A program made the position numbers and the translations under genes. Positions 8,877-18,204 of a DNA stretch of 64,000 nucleotides are shown one piece after another. Position 1 is the stretch's first letter, and every line of letters starts with the position of its first letter. The notes beneath the pieces were generated by a model. It saw nothing but the letters and a program-made list of their open reading frames with translations. It searched no databases and was not told the DNA's origin. The stretch is taken from positions 46,001 to 110,000 of the forward strand of contig CACGBP010000001.1 in the NCBI GenBank assembly GCA_902571375.1, in the 5' to 3' direction. This stretch comes from an uncultured Pelagibacteraceae bacterium (GTDB lineage: Bacteria > Pseudomonadota > Alphaproteobacteria > Pelagibacterales > Pelagibacteraceae).

Positions 8877-10556
8877 TTAAGTGACAGTCTTAACAGTTGT
8901 TCTTTTCATAATGAACACTTGTTGAGCCATAGTTAAAATATTATTTACAGTCCAATAAATTACTAGTCCACTAGGGAAAGGTGCAAGTATCACAGTAAGA
9001 AAAAGTGGAAAAAACATAAATATTTTTGCCTGCATTGCATCTGTAGGTGCTGGATTTAATTTTTGCTGAATCCACATTGAAATTCCCATTGCTACTGGCC
9101 ATGCACCTATGACTAAAAAAGAAGGTACATCATAAGGTAAAAGTCCAAATAAATTAAATATACTTGTGGGATCTCTCTCTGATAAATCTTGTATCCACCC
9201 ATAAAATGGCATTTGTCTCATTTCGATAGTAACAAATAAAACTTTATACAAAGCAAAAAAGACTGGTATCTGAACTAAAATTGGCAAACATCCAGACATT
9301 GGATTAACTTTTTCTTTTTTGTAAAGAGCCATCATTTCTTGCTGTAATTTCATTTTGTCATCTTTATGAAGCTCCTTTAATCTCACCATCTCCGGTTGGA
9401 GTGCTTTCATTTTTGCCATACTTCTGAATGAGAAATTTGCTAACGGAAAAAAAGCTAATCTAATACAAATTGTAATGGCTATAATTGCTAAACCATAATT
9501 TCCAAGTAATTTGAAAAAATAATCAATTCCAAAAAATAGTGGTTTAGTGATAAAATATAAAAAACCCCAATCTATTACTAAATCAAATTTATCAATATCT
9601 AATGTTTTTGCATAACCATCAATTACATCGACTCTTTTAGCAGCCACAATTATTTGTAATTCTTCTTCAATCGAACTATTTTCATTAAGCGTAAGCGGTT
9701 CAGTTGCTATAAAATTTGCTCTAAATTTATTTTTATAATCGAAAGTTGTTTTAAATTCTTTATTTCTTGGAGGAATTAATGACGTTATCCAATATTTATC
9801 TCCAACTCCTAGCCATCCTTTTTGTGCAATTTTTGTAAATTTTTTTTCTTGAATGTCATCATAGTCTTCCTCAATTAACTCATCATCTAAAGTAGCAACC
9901 AAACCTTCATGAAGAATATAAAAATCTGTTATATCTGGAATTTGATTTCTAATAATTTGGCCATAAGAGTAAAAATCATATTTTTTATCAGTATCATTGA
10001 TTACTTTTTGTTTAATTGTAAATAAATATTTATCATCTAAAGAAATTTGTTTTTCAAATTTAATTCCTTGATTATTTGTCCATGATAATATTATAGGGCT
10101 TTGGTCAGTTAATTTGTTATTTCCAATTATTGACCAAACAGTATTTGAATTAGGAATATCTATATTTTTGTCGGTTGTAACAAATCCACTTTCAACTAAA
10201 TAGCCTTCATTTATATTTCTTGGCCCAAGTAAAATTACTCTTTTTTCATTATTTAGATCAACTTTGTAATTCTTAAAAGTTAAATCATCAATAGAAGCTC
10301 CCTTAAGTGAAATAGATCCTACAATATTGTTATTTTCAAATTTAATTCTTTCACTTTGGTTTAATGCTTCATCTCTTGAAATTGTCACTAGGCTTTCTTT
10401 CTGTTCCAAACTTGGAGCATCAGTATTTTGTTCTATTCTTTCTTTTTCTACCAAATTTTGATTTTTAGGATTTTGTTCTGGTATAAAAAATAAAGAATAT
10501 AAAACAATCACTGCTGACGATAAGGCTATTGCTGCTATAACATTTTTAGAGTCCAT
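8877..10556 (-). CDS. yidC: membrane protein insertase YidC
   Basis: NVIAAIALSSAVIVLYSLFF N-terminus; LFFGIDYFFKLLGNYGLAIIAITICIRLAFFPLA; upstream of yidD-rnpA-rpmH. Confidence 0.97.
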   Translation of the reverse strand: MDSKNVIAAIALSSAVIVLYSLFFIPEQNPKNQNLVEKERIEQNTDAPSLEQKESLVTISRDEALNQSERIKFENNNIVGSISLKGASIDDLTFKNYKVDLNNEKRVILLGPRNINEGYLVESGFVTTDKNIDIPNSNTVWSIIGNNKLTDQSPIILSWTNNQGIKFEKQISLDDKYLFTIKQKVINDTDKKYDFYSYGQIIRNQIPDITDFYILHEGLVATLDDELIEEDYDDIQEKKFTKIAQKGWLGVGDKYWITSLIPPRNKEFKTTFDYKNKFRANFIATEPLTLNENSSIEEELQIIVAAKRVDVIDGYAKTLDIDKFDLVIDWGFLYFITKPLFFGIDYFFKLLGNYGLAIIAITICIRLAFFPLANFSFRSMAKMKALQPEMVRLKELHKDDKMKLQQEMMALYKKEKVNPMSGCLPILVQIPVFFALYKVLFVTIEMRQMPFYGWIQDLSERDPTSIFNLFGLLPYDVPSFLVIGAWPVAMGISMWIQQKLNPAPTDAMQAKIFMFFPLFLTVILAPFPSGLVIYWTVNNILTMAQQVFIMKRTTVKTVT

Positions 10557-10795
10557 TATTTTCTAATCTTTGTTTGTTTTTTAATTGGATCATAGCCACC
10601 TTCTGCCCAAGGGTGACAAGAAAAAATTCGTTTTATAATTAATAACAGACCTTTAAAAAAACCATAAGTTTTTAATGCTTCAATACTATAGTTTGAACAT
10701 GTAGGGTAATGTCTACAAGATTGACCTAATAAAGGGCTTAATAAAAATTGATAGATTTTAATAAACTTAATTAAAATGTATGTTAAAATATTCAT
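10556..10795 (-). CDS. yidD: membrane protein insertion efficiency factor
   Basis: [29 protein letters not shown]-like, [11 protein letters not shown]. Confidence 0.96.
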   Translation of the reverse strand: [79 protein letters not shown]

Positions 10796-11139
10796 TATTT
10801 AATTTTCTTAAATTCTTGAAATAAGGTTTCTTTTATAATTTTAAATTCATTGTTTAACATAGTTGACTTAGCAATAACAAGATAAGAAAAATCAAATTTT
10901 ATTGATATTTTCTTTACAGCTTCATTCATAATATTTCTAAGTCTTCTTTTTATTTTGTTTCTTTTAACAGCATTTCCAATCTTTTTTTTTGCAACAAATG
11001 AAATATTTAATTTATTATTTTTTTTATTTTCTAGATGACCAAAAAAAATTGTAACATATTTATTTGATATCTTTTTCTTTTTAAGAAGTGTTTTAAATTC
11101 CTCATTTTTTGAAAGAGCAAGTATTCTGCTTTTCATCAA
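10795..11139 (-). CDS. rnpA: ribonuclease P protein component
   Basis: VAKKKIGNAVKRNKIKRRLRNIMNEA. Confidence 0.95.
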   Translation of the reverse strand: MMKSRILALSKNEEFKTLLKKKKISNKYVTIFFGHLENKKNNKLNISFVAKKKIGNAVKRNKIKRRLRNIMNEAVKKISIKFDFSYLVIAKSTMLNNEFKIIKETLFQEFKKIK

Positions 11140-11141
11140 AA

Positions 11142-11282
11142 TTAACCAGAAACAGTTAATGATTTTCTTCCTCTAGCTCTTCTTCTGGCTAGAAGTTTTT
11201 TCCCACCTTTAGATTTCATTTTTGACCTGAAACCATGTTTTCTGGCTCTTTTAATTTTTGATGGTTGATATGTTCTTTTCAT
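11142..11282 (-). CDS. rpmH: 50S ribosomal protein L34 (absent from ORF track because short)
   Basis: Minus-strand translation [46 protein letters not shown], 46 aa, next to rnpA. Confidence 0.98.
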   Translation of the reverse strand: MKRTYQPSKIKRARKHGFRSKMKSKGGKKLLARRRARGRKSLTVSG

Positions 11283-11374
11283 AAATTCGATTAAATTTTA
11301 TTAAAATTTCGCTCTTTATATTAATTAAATATATAAATAGCAAACAGAAGATTTTATAAATACGATAGCTAATA

Positions 11375-12094
11375 ATGAAAAAATCTAAAAAAATTAAATT
11401 ATTTATAGGCATATCCTACTTAATTTTAGTTTCTATATTTTTATTTTTATTTTTTTCTAAATTTAGTCTTCAAGAAATTTCTTCTTACAATTTTATAAAA
11501 AATAATAGAACATATTTTATTGAATTAAAAAATTCTAACCTGTTCCTTTTAATTATTATATTTCTGACATTGAGTATATTGTGGGTATTCCCATTTTTAG
11601 GTTTTGGATCACCTGTAGCTTTAGTTGGGGGTTTTATTTTTGGAAAATGGATTGGTACGCTTGTGGTAGTTTTGGGCTTAAGTATAGGTGCAACATTTTT
11701 ATATATATTTGGTAATTATTTTTTAAAAGACGTCATCAGAGAGAAGTTTTTATTTAAATATAAAAATCTTGATATAAAATTTAAAAAGTCAGAATTTAAT
11801 TATTTATTAATCTATAGGTTCATAGGTGGTATACCTTGGCAACTTAGTTGTCTTTTACCAGCTATTTTTAATGTAAAAGTGAGAAATTTCTTCTTTGCGA
11901 CACTTATAGGTATAATCCCTCAAATTTTCTTAGCTGTATCTATTGGAAGTGGATTAGAAAATATTATAGAGCAAAATTTGAAAACACCTTCAATTGTAGA
12001 AATAATCATGTCTCCTGAAATTTACATTCCACTAATTCTATTTTTTATTTTACTCTTGATCACTATTTTTATTAGAAAGATATTTTACAGATAA
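11375..12094 (+). CDS. TVP38/TMEM64 (DedA/VTT-domain) family membrane protein
   Basis: FGSPVALVGGFIFGKWIGTLVVVLGLSIGATFLYIFG, YRFIGGIPWQLSCLLPAIFNVKVRNFFFATLIGIIPQ. Confidence 0.85.
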   Translation: MKKSKKIKLFIGISYLILVSIFLFLFFSKFSLQEISSYNFIKNNRTYFIELKNSNLFLLIIIFLTLSILWVFPFLGFGSPVALVGGFIFGKWIGTLVVVLGLSIGATFLYIFGNYFLKDVIREKFLFKYKNLDIKFKKSEFNYLLIYRFIGGIPWQLSCLLPAIFNVKVRNFFFATLIGIIPQIFLAVSIGSGLENIIEQNLKTPSIVEIIMSPEIYIPLILFFILLLITIFIRKIFYR

Positions 12095-13285
12095 TTAATA
12101 ATTATTTTTGATATATTTAAAATAAATTATTTTGAGTGCTTTTCTTGGAATTTGATATCCTGGTTTTGAACCGACATCACCAACAATACTTGTTTTTGGA
12201 TTCCATCCAAAACAAAAGATAATAAAAAAAAATATCAATAATTTTTTTGTTTTGAATAAATTTACAAAAAAATTTTGTTTATAAACTTGATTTAATCGTA
12301 AGTAATTTTTTTTAAATAAGTATAAAAAAGTTAAAATTGAAAATGTATAATACATGTTAACTGCACGTCCCCAATCAGTCATCATTAGAAATAAAACAAT
12401 TACTGGAAATGAAACAAAAAGAGATACTATTTTTGCATTTAATTTTTTAAATTTTGAATATTGGATTAAAATTATCAGTGGGCCGAATCCAACTAGTAAT
12501 ACTAAAAAATATCTGATAATTCTCTCAAATGTAAATAAATCAAATACTGCAGCAAATTGCTCAATAATTTTAGATTTGCTTAGAAGTAACTCACATGACA
12601 TGTAGCAGTCTTCATTGAATTCATATTTTAAAAAATTTGCCATTTCCTTATGTCCCTCACTTGAAATAGGATTGAAGGCAATAAAAAATGCAAGAAATAT
12701 TGCAGGCAAGTAAAATATAATAATATTACACAAACTTTTTATTATATTTTTCTCATTCTGTTCAAAAAAATCAATTATAATCCAGAAAGGAAAAAAGAAT
12801 ATAACTGGTTCCCAAACGAGGATTGCTACAGGAAGTATAGTCAACTTATAAATATTTTTATGAGTTTTATTATTTAACAATAAATATAAAAGAAAAAAAC
12901 AATACAAGAATGTTTCTTTTCTTGCCAAAACTTCTATTTCAGCAACTGGATATAAAATAAATATTGGTGTAAAGATGCTAAAAATTATTAAATTATTTAA
13001 TTTTAAATCAGATATAAAATTATCTAACAAAAGATAGTAAATAGCAATTACGGTTATTTGGAAAATAAAAATTGATAATCTTAATTTTATATCAATTAAA
13101 TAACTTAAATAAATCGCAATTTGCCCAATTAATCCTCTTTTTGTGAAACCACCCTCATAATTTATTAACCATTCAGAAATTGTAGAGTCATTTCCTACTA
13201 AATGTTTTTGATATAGATAAAACACACTAAAAATAAATAAAATGATGAGGTAAATTGAAAATTGTTTTTTATTTAAAATATTCAT
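12095..13285 (-). CDS. polytopic membrane protein of unknown function (possibly GT-C/polysaccharide related)
   Basis: Multiple TM segments; NYEGGFTKRGLIGQI near N-terminus and MTDWGRAVNMY later; no confident family. Confidence 0.6.
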   Translation of the reverse strand: MNILNKKQFSIYLIILFIFSVFYLYQKHLVGNDSTISEWLINYEGGFTKRGLIGQIAIYLSYLIDIKLRLSIFIFQITVIAIYYLLLDNFISDLKLNNLIIFSIFTPIFILYPVAEIEVLARKETFLYCFFLLYLLLNNKTHKNIYKLTILPVAILVWEPVIFFFPFWIIIDFFEQNEKNIIKSLCNIIIFYLPAIFLAFFIAFNPISSEGHKEMANFLKYEFNEDCYMSCELLLSKSKIIEQFAAVFDLFTFERIIRYFLVLLVGFGPLIILIQYSKFKKLNAKIVSLFVSFPVIVLFLMMTDWGRAVNMYYTFSILTFLYLFKKNYLRLNQVYKQNFFVNLFKTKKLLIFFFIIFCFGWNPKTSIVGDVGSKPGYQIPRKALKIIYFKYIKNNY

Positions 13286-13307
13286 CAGAAAAAAAATTGT
13301 TTTAATG

Positions 13308-13381
13308 TGGTGCTCTTACCAAGAATCGAACTTGAGACTTATCCTTACCATGGATACGTTATACCATTTAACTATAAGAGC
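13308..13381 (-). tRNA. tRNA-Thr (GGT), CCA encoded
   Basis: Minus strand GCTCTTA...TATCC-ATGGTAA-GGATA...TTCGAAT...TAAGAGC-ACCA cloverleaf; anticodon GGT. Confidence 0.95.
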
Positions 13382-13476
13382 GTCATATATTTTAATTTAT
13401 TAATAATAAAGCATTTTTTTCAAATTATTGCCTTAATTTTTTGGTTAATATGATTTATATCTATCAAGGATATTTT

Positions 13477-13677
13477 ATGGGCATTCATTACGATTATAAA
13501 TCTACAAGAAGTGCTAAGCTTATGGAAAAGCAGGCTAAAAGAGAAAAAAAACTTGCTGAAAAAAAAGCTAAACGATTAGCAAAAGAAGGTTCCAAAAAAG
13601 ATGAGACTAAAGAGAAAACTTTAGATACTTCAAAACCAATAACATTAGATTTTCTTACTAATCCTGATAAAGAATGA
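13477..13677 (+). CDS. small Lys-rich hypothetical protein (start chosen at internal Met MGIHYDYKSTRSAKLM)
   Basis: ORF track start at 13441 gives MVNMIYIYQGYF prefix; ATG at 13477 begins the hydrophilic segment; ends just before ORF36. Confidence 0.7.
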   Translation: MGIHYDYKSTRSAKLMEKQAKREKKLAEKKAKRLAKEGSKKDETKEKTLDTSKPITLDFLTNPDKE

Positions 13678-13784
13678 ACATAAATACTAAAAATGAGAGA
13701 TTAAGTATAGCTCTTAAGAAAAATTTGAAGAAAAGAAAAAATTCTAAAAAAAAAATTAAAAAAAAAAGTGATACTAAACGATAA
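13674..13784 (+). CDS. 36-aa basic small protein, ATGA-overlapping the previous gene and overlapping dcd start
   Basis: Translation MNINTKNERLSIALKKNLKKRKNSKKKIKKKSDTKR*; resembles small alphaproteobacterial 'RLSxALxxNLxxRK' proteins. Confidence 0.6.
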   Translation: MNINTKNERLSIALKKNLKKRKNSKKKIKKKSDTKR

Positions 13785-14319
13785 GCAAATAATAAAATTA
13801 GCCGAGGAACATGAGATGATCAGTCCCTTTGTGAACAAAAGTGTTGCTAATGGAATTAGTCATGGTGTCAACCCATTTGGTTATGATCTTCGTTGTGGAT
13901 CTGAATTTAAAATTTTTACTAATATAAAAGGAGCTACTGCAGATCCAAAAAATTTTAGTGAAGATAATTTCATTACTATAAAAGATAAAGAATCTATTCT
14001 AATTCCACCTAATTCTTTTGCACTTGCCTCAAGTCTTGAGTATTTTAAAATGCCAAGAAATGTTACAGGTTTAGTAACTGCAAAATCAACATATGCAAGA
14101 TGTGGCTTGGGTGTACCACCCACAGTATTGGAAGCAGGCTGGGAAGGTGTTTTGGTTTTAGAATTTTCAAATCACACAAGTAATTCAATAAGATTGTATG
14201 CAAATGCAGGTGCGGCTCAAATATTATTTTTTCAAGGAGAGCAACCCGATGTTTCTTATGCTGATAGAGAAGGAAAGTATCAAGGTCAAACAGGAATTAC
14301 CTTAGCTAAATCAAAATAA
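13768..14319 (+). CDS. dcd: dCTP deaminase (GTG start)
   Basis: PFGYDLRCGSEFKIF, VTAKSTYARCGL, LEAGWEGVLVLEFSN. Confidence 0.96.
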   Translation: MILNDKQIIKLAEEHEMISPFVNKSVANGISHGVNPFGYDLRCGSEFKIFTNIKGATADPKNFSEDNFITIKDKESILIPPNSFALASSLEYFKMPRNVTGLVTAKSTYARCGLGVPPTVLEAGWEGVLVLEFSNHTSNSIRLYANAGAAQILFFQGEQPDVSYADREGKYQGQTGITLAKSK

Positions 14320-14322
14320 TTT

Positions 14323-15597
14323 ATGGATAAATTTTCTATCACTGGTCCATGTCGAGTGATGAAAGGTGAAGTTTCAATTTCAGGTTCAAAAAATGCTGCT
14401 TTACCAATACTTGCTGCAACTTTGTTATTTGACAAACCTGTAATTATCAAAAATCTCCCTAGGGTAAGAGATATTTATACGATGCTTAATTTATTAAAGT
14501 CTCTTGGTTCAAGTATAGAGTTTTTAAATAATAAAAAAACCGTAAAAATTACAAAGACTAAAATGCAAAAACAGTTTGCATCTTATTCAATTGTCAAAAC
14601 AATGAGAGCAGGAATACTCGTGCTTGGCCCGTTAGTTGCTAAATATCATAAATCTATCTCAAGTTTTCCAGGTGGCTGTGTTTTAAATGGTAATCTCGGC
14701 AGGCCGATTAATTTACATTTAGAAGCCTTAAAAAAGCTTGGAGTAAAATATGAAATAAAAAAAGGATATATACATGCAAAATCTAATGGTAAATTAAAAG
14801 GTAACATAGTTACGTTTCCTAGGATAAGTGTTGGCGCGTCAGAGCAACTTATAACATCAGCAGTTTTGGCAAAAGGCAAAACTATTTTACGTAACCTTGC
14901 GTGTGAACCTGAGATTTTAGACTTAACTAATTTTCTAATCTCTGCGGGTGCTAAAATTAAATGGATTGGTAAAAGAACTTGTCAAATCATTGGCGTAAAT
15001 TCTCTAAATGAAACAAAATATTCTGTAATGGGTGATAGAATTGAAACCGGAACCTTTTGTGTTGCTGCTACTTTAGCAAGGGGAGATTTGATAATTAAAA
15101 ATTTTGATCCGAAGTTAATTAAAACTGAATTAAATATATTAAAAAAAGTTGGTGCAAAAATTAAATTGTTTAAAAATTATATTCATGTGAAAGGGCCAAA
15201 AAAAATTAAAAGTATAAGAAATATTACTACTAAAGAATATGATGGATTTCCTACAGACCTTGCCCCTCAATTTATGGTGCTACTTTGTAAGGCTAACGGC
15301 ACTAGTTCAATTACTGAAAATATATTTCAAGGAAGGTTTTTACATGCAATGGAGCTTCAGCGACTTGGAGCTAAAATAAGCATAAAAAATAGAACTGCAA
15401 AAATAGAAGGTAATACAAACTTTATAGCAGCAGAAGTAATGTCAAGTGATCTGAGAGCATCAGCTGCTTTAGTGCTTGCTGGCATAGTTTCTAAAGGTAA
15501 AACAATAGTAACGAGGGTTTATCATTGTGATCGAGGTTATGAAAATTTTGAAAATAAATTAAAAAAAATCGGTGTTAAAATTAAAAGATTAAAATAG
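14323..15597 (+). CDS. murA: UDP-N-acetylglucosamine 1-carboxyvinyltransferase
   Basis: ISGSKNAALPILAATLL, MRAGILVLGPL, SDLRASAALVLAG, DRGYENFENKL. Confidence 0.97.
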   Translation: MDKFSITGPCRVMKGEVSISGSKNAALPILAATLLFDKPVIIKNLPRVRDIYTMLNLLKSLGSSIEFLNNKKTVKITKTKMQKQFASYSIVKTMRAGILVLGPLVAKYHKSISSFPGGCVLNGNLGRPINLHLEALKKLGVKYEIKKGYIHAKSNGKLKGNIVTFPRISVGASEQLITSAVLAKGKTILRNLACEPEILDLTNFLISAGAKIKWIGKRTCQIIGVNSLNETKYSVMGDRIETGTFCVAATLARGDLIIKNFDPKLIKTELNILKKVGAKIKLFKNYIHVKGPKKIKSIRNITTKEYDGFPTDLAPQFMVLLCKANGTSSITENIFQGRFLHAMELQRLGAKISIKNRTAKIEGNTNFIAAEVMSSDLRASAALVLAGIVSKGKTIVTRVYHCDRGYENFENKLKKIGVKIKRLK

Positions 15598-15989
15598 TGA
15601 ATAAATATTTAGCCAAAATAATTGCAAATGATCAAGAGGGATTGCAGATGATTTCAGCTTGTAGCTCAGCAGCTAAGGTCAAAATTTCAGATATTAAGTA
15701 CCTAGCATCTAATAAAGTATTTTTGTTATCGATCGAGAGAATTAAAGTTGAAAATGAAAATGAGGACAAAAAGATTAATAGTATCTTGAGATTTGATTTT
15801 ATTGATAAAGTAAGATCAAAGAACATAGATCAATCAAAAAAAGAAGTAGTTTTAGATTTAGTAGGTATAGACTATTTGAAAAATAATGATGTTTATGAAA
15901 TAAATCTTATTTTTAATAATAATGCTCATATTGCTTTAACTACGGAAACTATTGAGGCAAGATTAGAGGATCAAAACGAAATTAAATAG
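15597..15989 (+). CDS. DUF2948-like alphaproteobacterial protein (GTG start)
   Basis: DQEGLQMISACSSAAKVKISDIKYL; position between murA and hisD. Confidence 0.75.
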   Translation: MNKYLAKIIANDQEGLQMISACSSAAKVKISDIKYLASNKVFLLSIERIKVENENEDKKINSILRFDFIDKVRSKNIDQSKKEVVLDLVGIDYLKNNDVYEINLIFNNNAHIALTTETIEARLEDQNEIK

Positions 15990-15991
15990 TT

Positions 15992-17275
15992 ATGAAGGTA
16001 TTAAATAGTAAAAGCAAAAATTTTGATAAATTATTGGATATTTTACTTTCTAAAAGAAAAAATAAACTTAAATCAAGTTCTGTCTCAGTAACAAAAATAA
16101 TTAATGATGTTAAAAAAAATGGCGATAATGCTTTGCTTAAATATGAGAAAAAATTTAATCAAAATACCGTATTATTCCCAAGTTCAGAACAAATAACTAA
16201 ATCAATAAAATCTTTAAATCCAAAAGTTAAAAAAGCCATAGATTTAGCCTATATGAGAATTCATAAGTTTCACTCATTGCAAAAATATAAAAATATTTCT
16301 TTTGTTGATAAATTTAAAAATAAGCTTGAGTACAAATATTTACCACTGGAGTCTGTAGCAATTTATGTTCCAGGCTCAACAGCTGCTTACCCATCAAGTG
16401 TTTTAATGAATGCTATTCCTGCAATAGTTGCGGGTGTTAGGAGAATAATTATGGTTAATCCAGGATATAAAGGAAAACAAAATCCAGCAGTGCTATATGC
16501 AGCGAAAAAATGTAAAATAAAAGAAATCTATTCAATTGGTGGCCCATCTGCAATTGCCGCTGTATCCTATGGAACAAAAAAAATAAAAAAAGTTGATAAA
16601 ATAGTAGGCCCTGGAAATTCTTATGTAGCTGCAGCAAAAAAAGAAGTTTTTGGTGATGTTGGAATTGAAGCTATGACTGCTGGACCATCAGAAGTAACTA
16701 TAGTTTGTGATAAATTTTCAAATCCAAATTGGATTGCGAGTGATTTAATTGGTCAAGCAGAACATGATGAACTTGCTCAATGTATTCTGATTTCTAAAAA
16801 TAATAATTTTTTAGAAAAAGTGAGGATAGAAGTTTTTGAACAATTAAGAAAAATTTCTAGAGTTTCTATTGCAAAAAAAAGCTTAATGAGCAATGGAATT
16901 TTAATGTGTATTAATTCAGAAAAAAAAATTATTGATGTTATAAACAAAATTGCTCCAGAACATTTAGAGCTAAATGTAAAAAATTATAAATCATTGGTGC
17001 CGAAAATAAAAAATGCGGGATCTATTTGTTTAGGAAAGTATGCAGTTATGGCAATGACAGATTATAATATTGGAACCAATCATGTATTGCCTACAAATGG
17101 TACAGCTAAATATTCTAGTGGGATAAGTGTTAATGAATTCTACAAAAGAATTTCATATATAAATCTAACAAAAAAGGGTATTGAAAGTCTTGGACCATCA
17201 GTTATAACTCTTGCAAATTACGAAGGATTGACTGGACATGCTCAATCTGTAAAAAAAAGAATTAGGAGAAAATAA
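15992..17275 (+). CDS. hisD: histidinol dehydrogenase
   Basis: [62 protein letters not shown]. Confidence 0.97.
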   Translation: MKVLNSKSKNFDKLLDILLSKRKNKLKSSSVSVTKIINDVKKNGDNALLKYEKKFNQNTVLFPSSEQITKSIKSLNPKVKKAIDLAYMRIHKFHSLQKYKNISFVDKFKNKLEYKYLPLESVAIYVPGSTAAYPSSVLMNAIPAIVAGVRRIIMVNPGYKGKQNPAVLYAAKKCKIKEIYSIGGPSAIAAVSYGTKKIKKVDKIVGPGNSYVAAAKKEVFGDVGIEAMTAGPSEVTIVCDKFSNPNWIASDLIGQAEHDELAQCILISKNNNFLEKVRIEVFEQLRKISRVSIAKKSLMSNGILMCINSEKKIIDVINKIAPEHLELNVKNYKSLVPKIKNAGSICLGKYAVMAMTDYNIGTNHVLPTNGTAKYSSGISVNEFYKRISYINLTKKGIESLGPSVITLANYEGLTGHAQSVKKRIRRK

Positions 17276-17277
17276 AT

Positions 17278-17493
17278 TTGTCAAAACAAGATTTACTCGA
17301 GTTTAAAGGTCAAGTTACTGATTTATTACCTAATGCTATGTTTAGAGTTAAATTAGAGAATGGACATGTGGTCACTGCACATACAGCGGGTAAGTTAAGA
17401 AAGAATAGAATTAGAGTTTTACAAGGTGATAATGTTACTGTCGAAATGACACCTTATGACCTAACTAAAGGCAGAATAATCTTTAGAGGTTAA
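17278..17493 (+). CDS. infA: translation initiation factor IF-1 (TTG start)
   Basis: [62 protein letters not shown]. Confidence 0.97.
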   Translation: MSKQDLLEFKGQVTDLLPNAMFRVKLENGHVVTAHTAGKLRKNRIRVLQGDNVTVEMTPYDLTKGRIIFRG

Positions 17494-17498
17494 TTTTT

Positions 17499-17573
17499 GC
17501 CTCGGTAGCTCAGGAGTAGAGCAGAGCCCTGAAAAGGCTTGTGTCGGAGGTGCGAATCCTTCCCGAGGCACCA
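17499..17573 (+). tRNA. tRNA-Phe (GAA), CCA encoded
   Basis: GCCTCGG...GAGCC-CTGAAAA-GGCTT...CCGAGGC-ACCA. Confidence 0.95.
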
Positions 17574-17646
17574 TCAAAACATCTTGAAATAAATTAAAAA
17601 CAAATTAACTTCTACTAATAATAAACAATAAAGGATAAGAAATAAG

Positions 17647-17859
17647 ATGAGTACATTAAAAGGAACCGTTAAATGGTTTAATGGTAAGAAAGGCTTTGGA
17701 TTTATCGAAAGAGAAGACAAAGAAAAAGATGCTTTTGTGCATGCAAGTGCAGTAAAAGCTGCCGGAATGAGGTATCTTAACGAAGGAGATAAATTAGAAT
17801 TTACATTAGAAGATGGTCCTAAAGGGCCAGCGGCAGTAAATTTAAAAAAAGTAGATTAA
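17647..17859 (+). CDS. cspA: cold-shock domain protein
   Basis: GTVKWFNGKKGFGFIEREDKEKDAFVHASAV. Confidence 0.96.
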   Translation: MSTLKGTVKWFNGKKGFGFIEREDKEKDAFVHASAVKAAGMRYLNEGDKLEFTLEDGPKGPAAVNLKKVD

Positions 17860-17874
17860 TTTTAAAAAAATTTT

Positions 17875-17917
17875 AAAGGACGTTTATCTTGAAAATAGAT
17901 TTACGTCCTTTCTTTTT
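17875..17917 (+). terminator. Rho-independent terminator after cspA
   Basis: AAAGGACGT-TT-ATCT / AGAT-TT-ACGTCCTTT stem followed by CTTTTTA. Confidence 0.8.
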
Positions 17918-17956
17918 AGGGTTGAATAAATCAAATTTTTGTCTAAAAGACTGTTC

Positions 17957-18058
17957 ATGATTAAAAATGAAACCAACTTTATAAATTATTTTAGTACTCA
18001 AGAAGCAATTTTTAGAGGAAATAATAAAGGTGTGCATTTTCATTTCCATGCTGGCTAA
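17957..18058 (+). CDS. 33-aa His-rich-ended small ORF (candidate leader peptide or microprotein)
   Basis: Translation MIKNETNFINYFSTQEAIFRGNNKGVHFHFHAG*; isolated between the cspA terminator and tRNA-His/hisS. Confidence 0.45.
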   Translation: MIKNETNFINYFSTQEAIFRGNNKGVHFHFHAG

Positions 18059-18065
18059 GGCTAGC
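18050..18065 (+). promoter_or_regulatory. hairpin enclosing the stop codon of the 33-aa ORF, followed by T-rich tract (candidate attenuator)
   Basis: GCTGGC-TAAG-GCTAGC (6 bp incl. one G-U) then TTTAAATCTTTT. Confidence 0.4.
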
Positions 18066-18126
18066 TTTAAATCTTTTATATTATAATTTTAAATCCACTA
18101 AAAATAAGATAATAACAATATAAGGA

Positions 18127-18200
18127 GCCTTGGTGGTGAAATAGTATCACGTCGGTTTGTGGATCCGAAATCGTAGGGGCAGAACCTACCCAAGGTACCA
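18127..18200 (+). tRNA. tRNA-His (GTG), no encoded G-1, A73, CCA encoded
   Basis: GCCTTGG-TG-GTGA...TCAC-G-TCGGT-TTGTGGA-TCCGA...CCTAC-CCAAGGT-ACCA; base preceding position 1 is A. Confidence 0.93.
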
Positions 18201-18204
18201 AAAA

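Noticed and set aside
18157-18204. N-terminal extension of hisS (MWIRNRRGRTYPRYQK) in the ORF track
   Set aside because: These codons lie within the tRNA-His gene and begin with TTG inside the anticodon loop; the ATG at 18205 gives a normal HisRS N-terminus.
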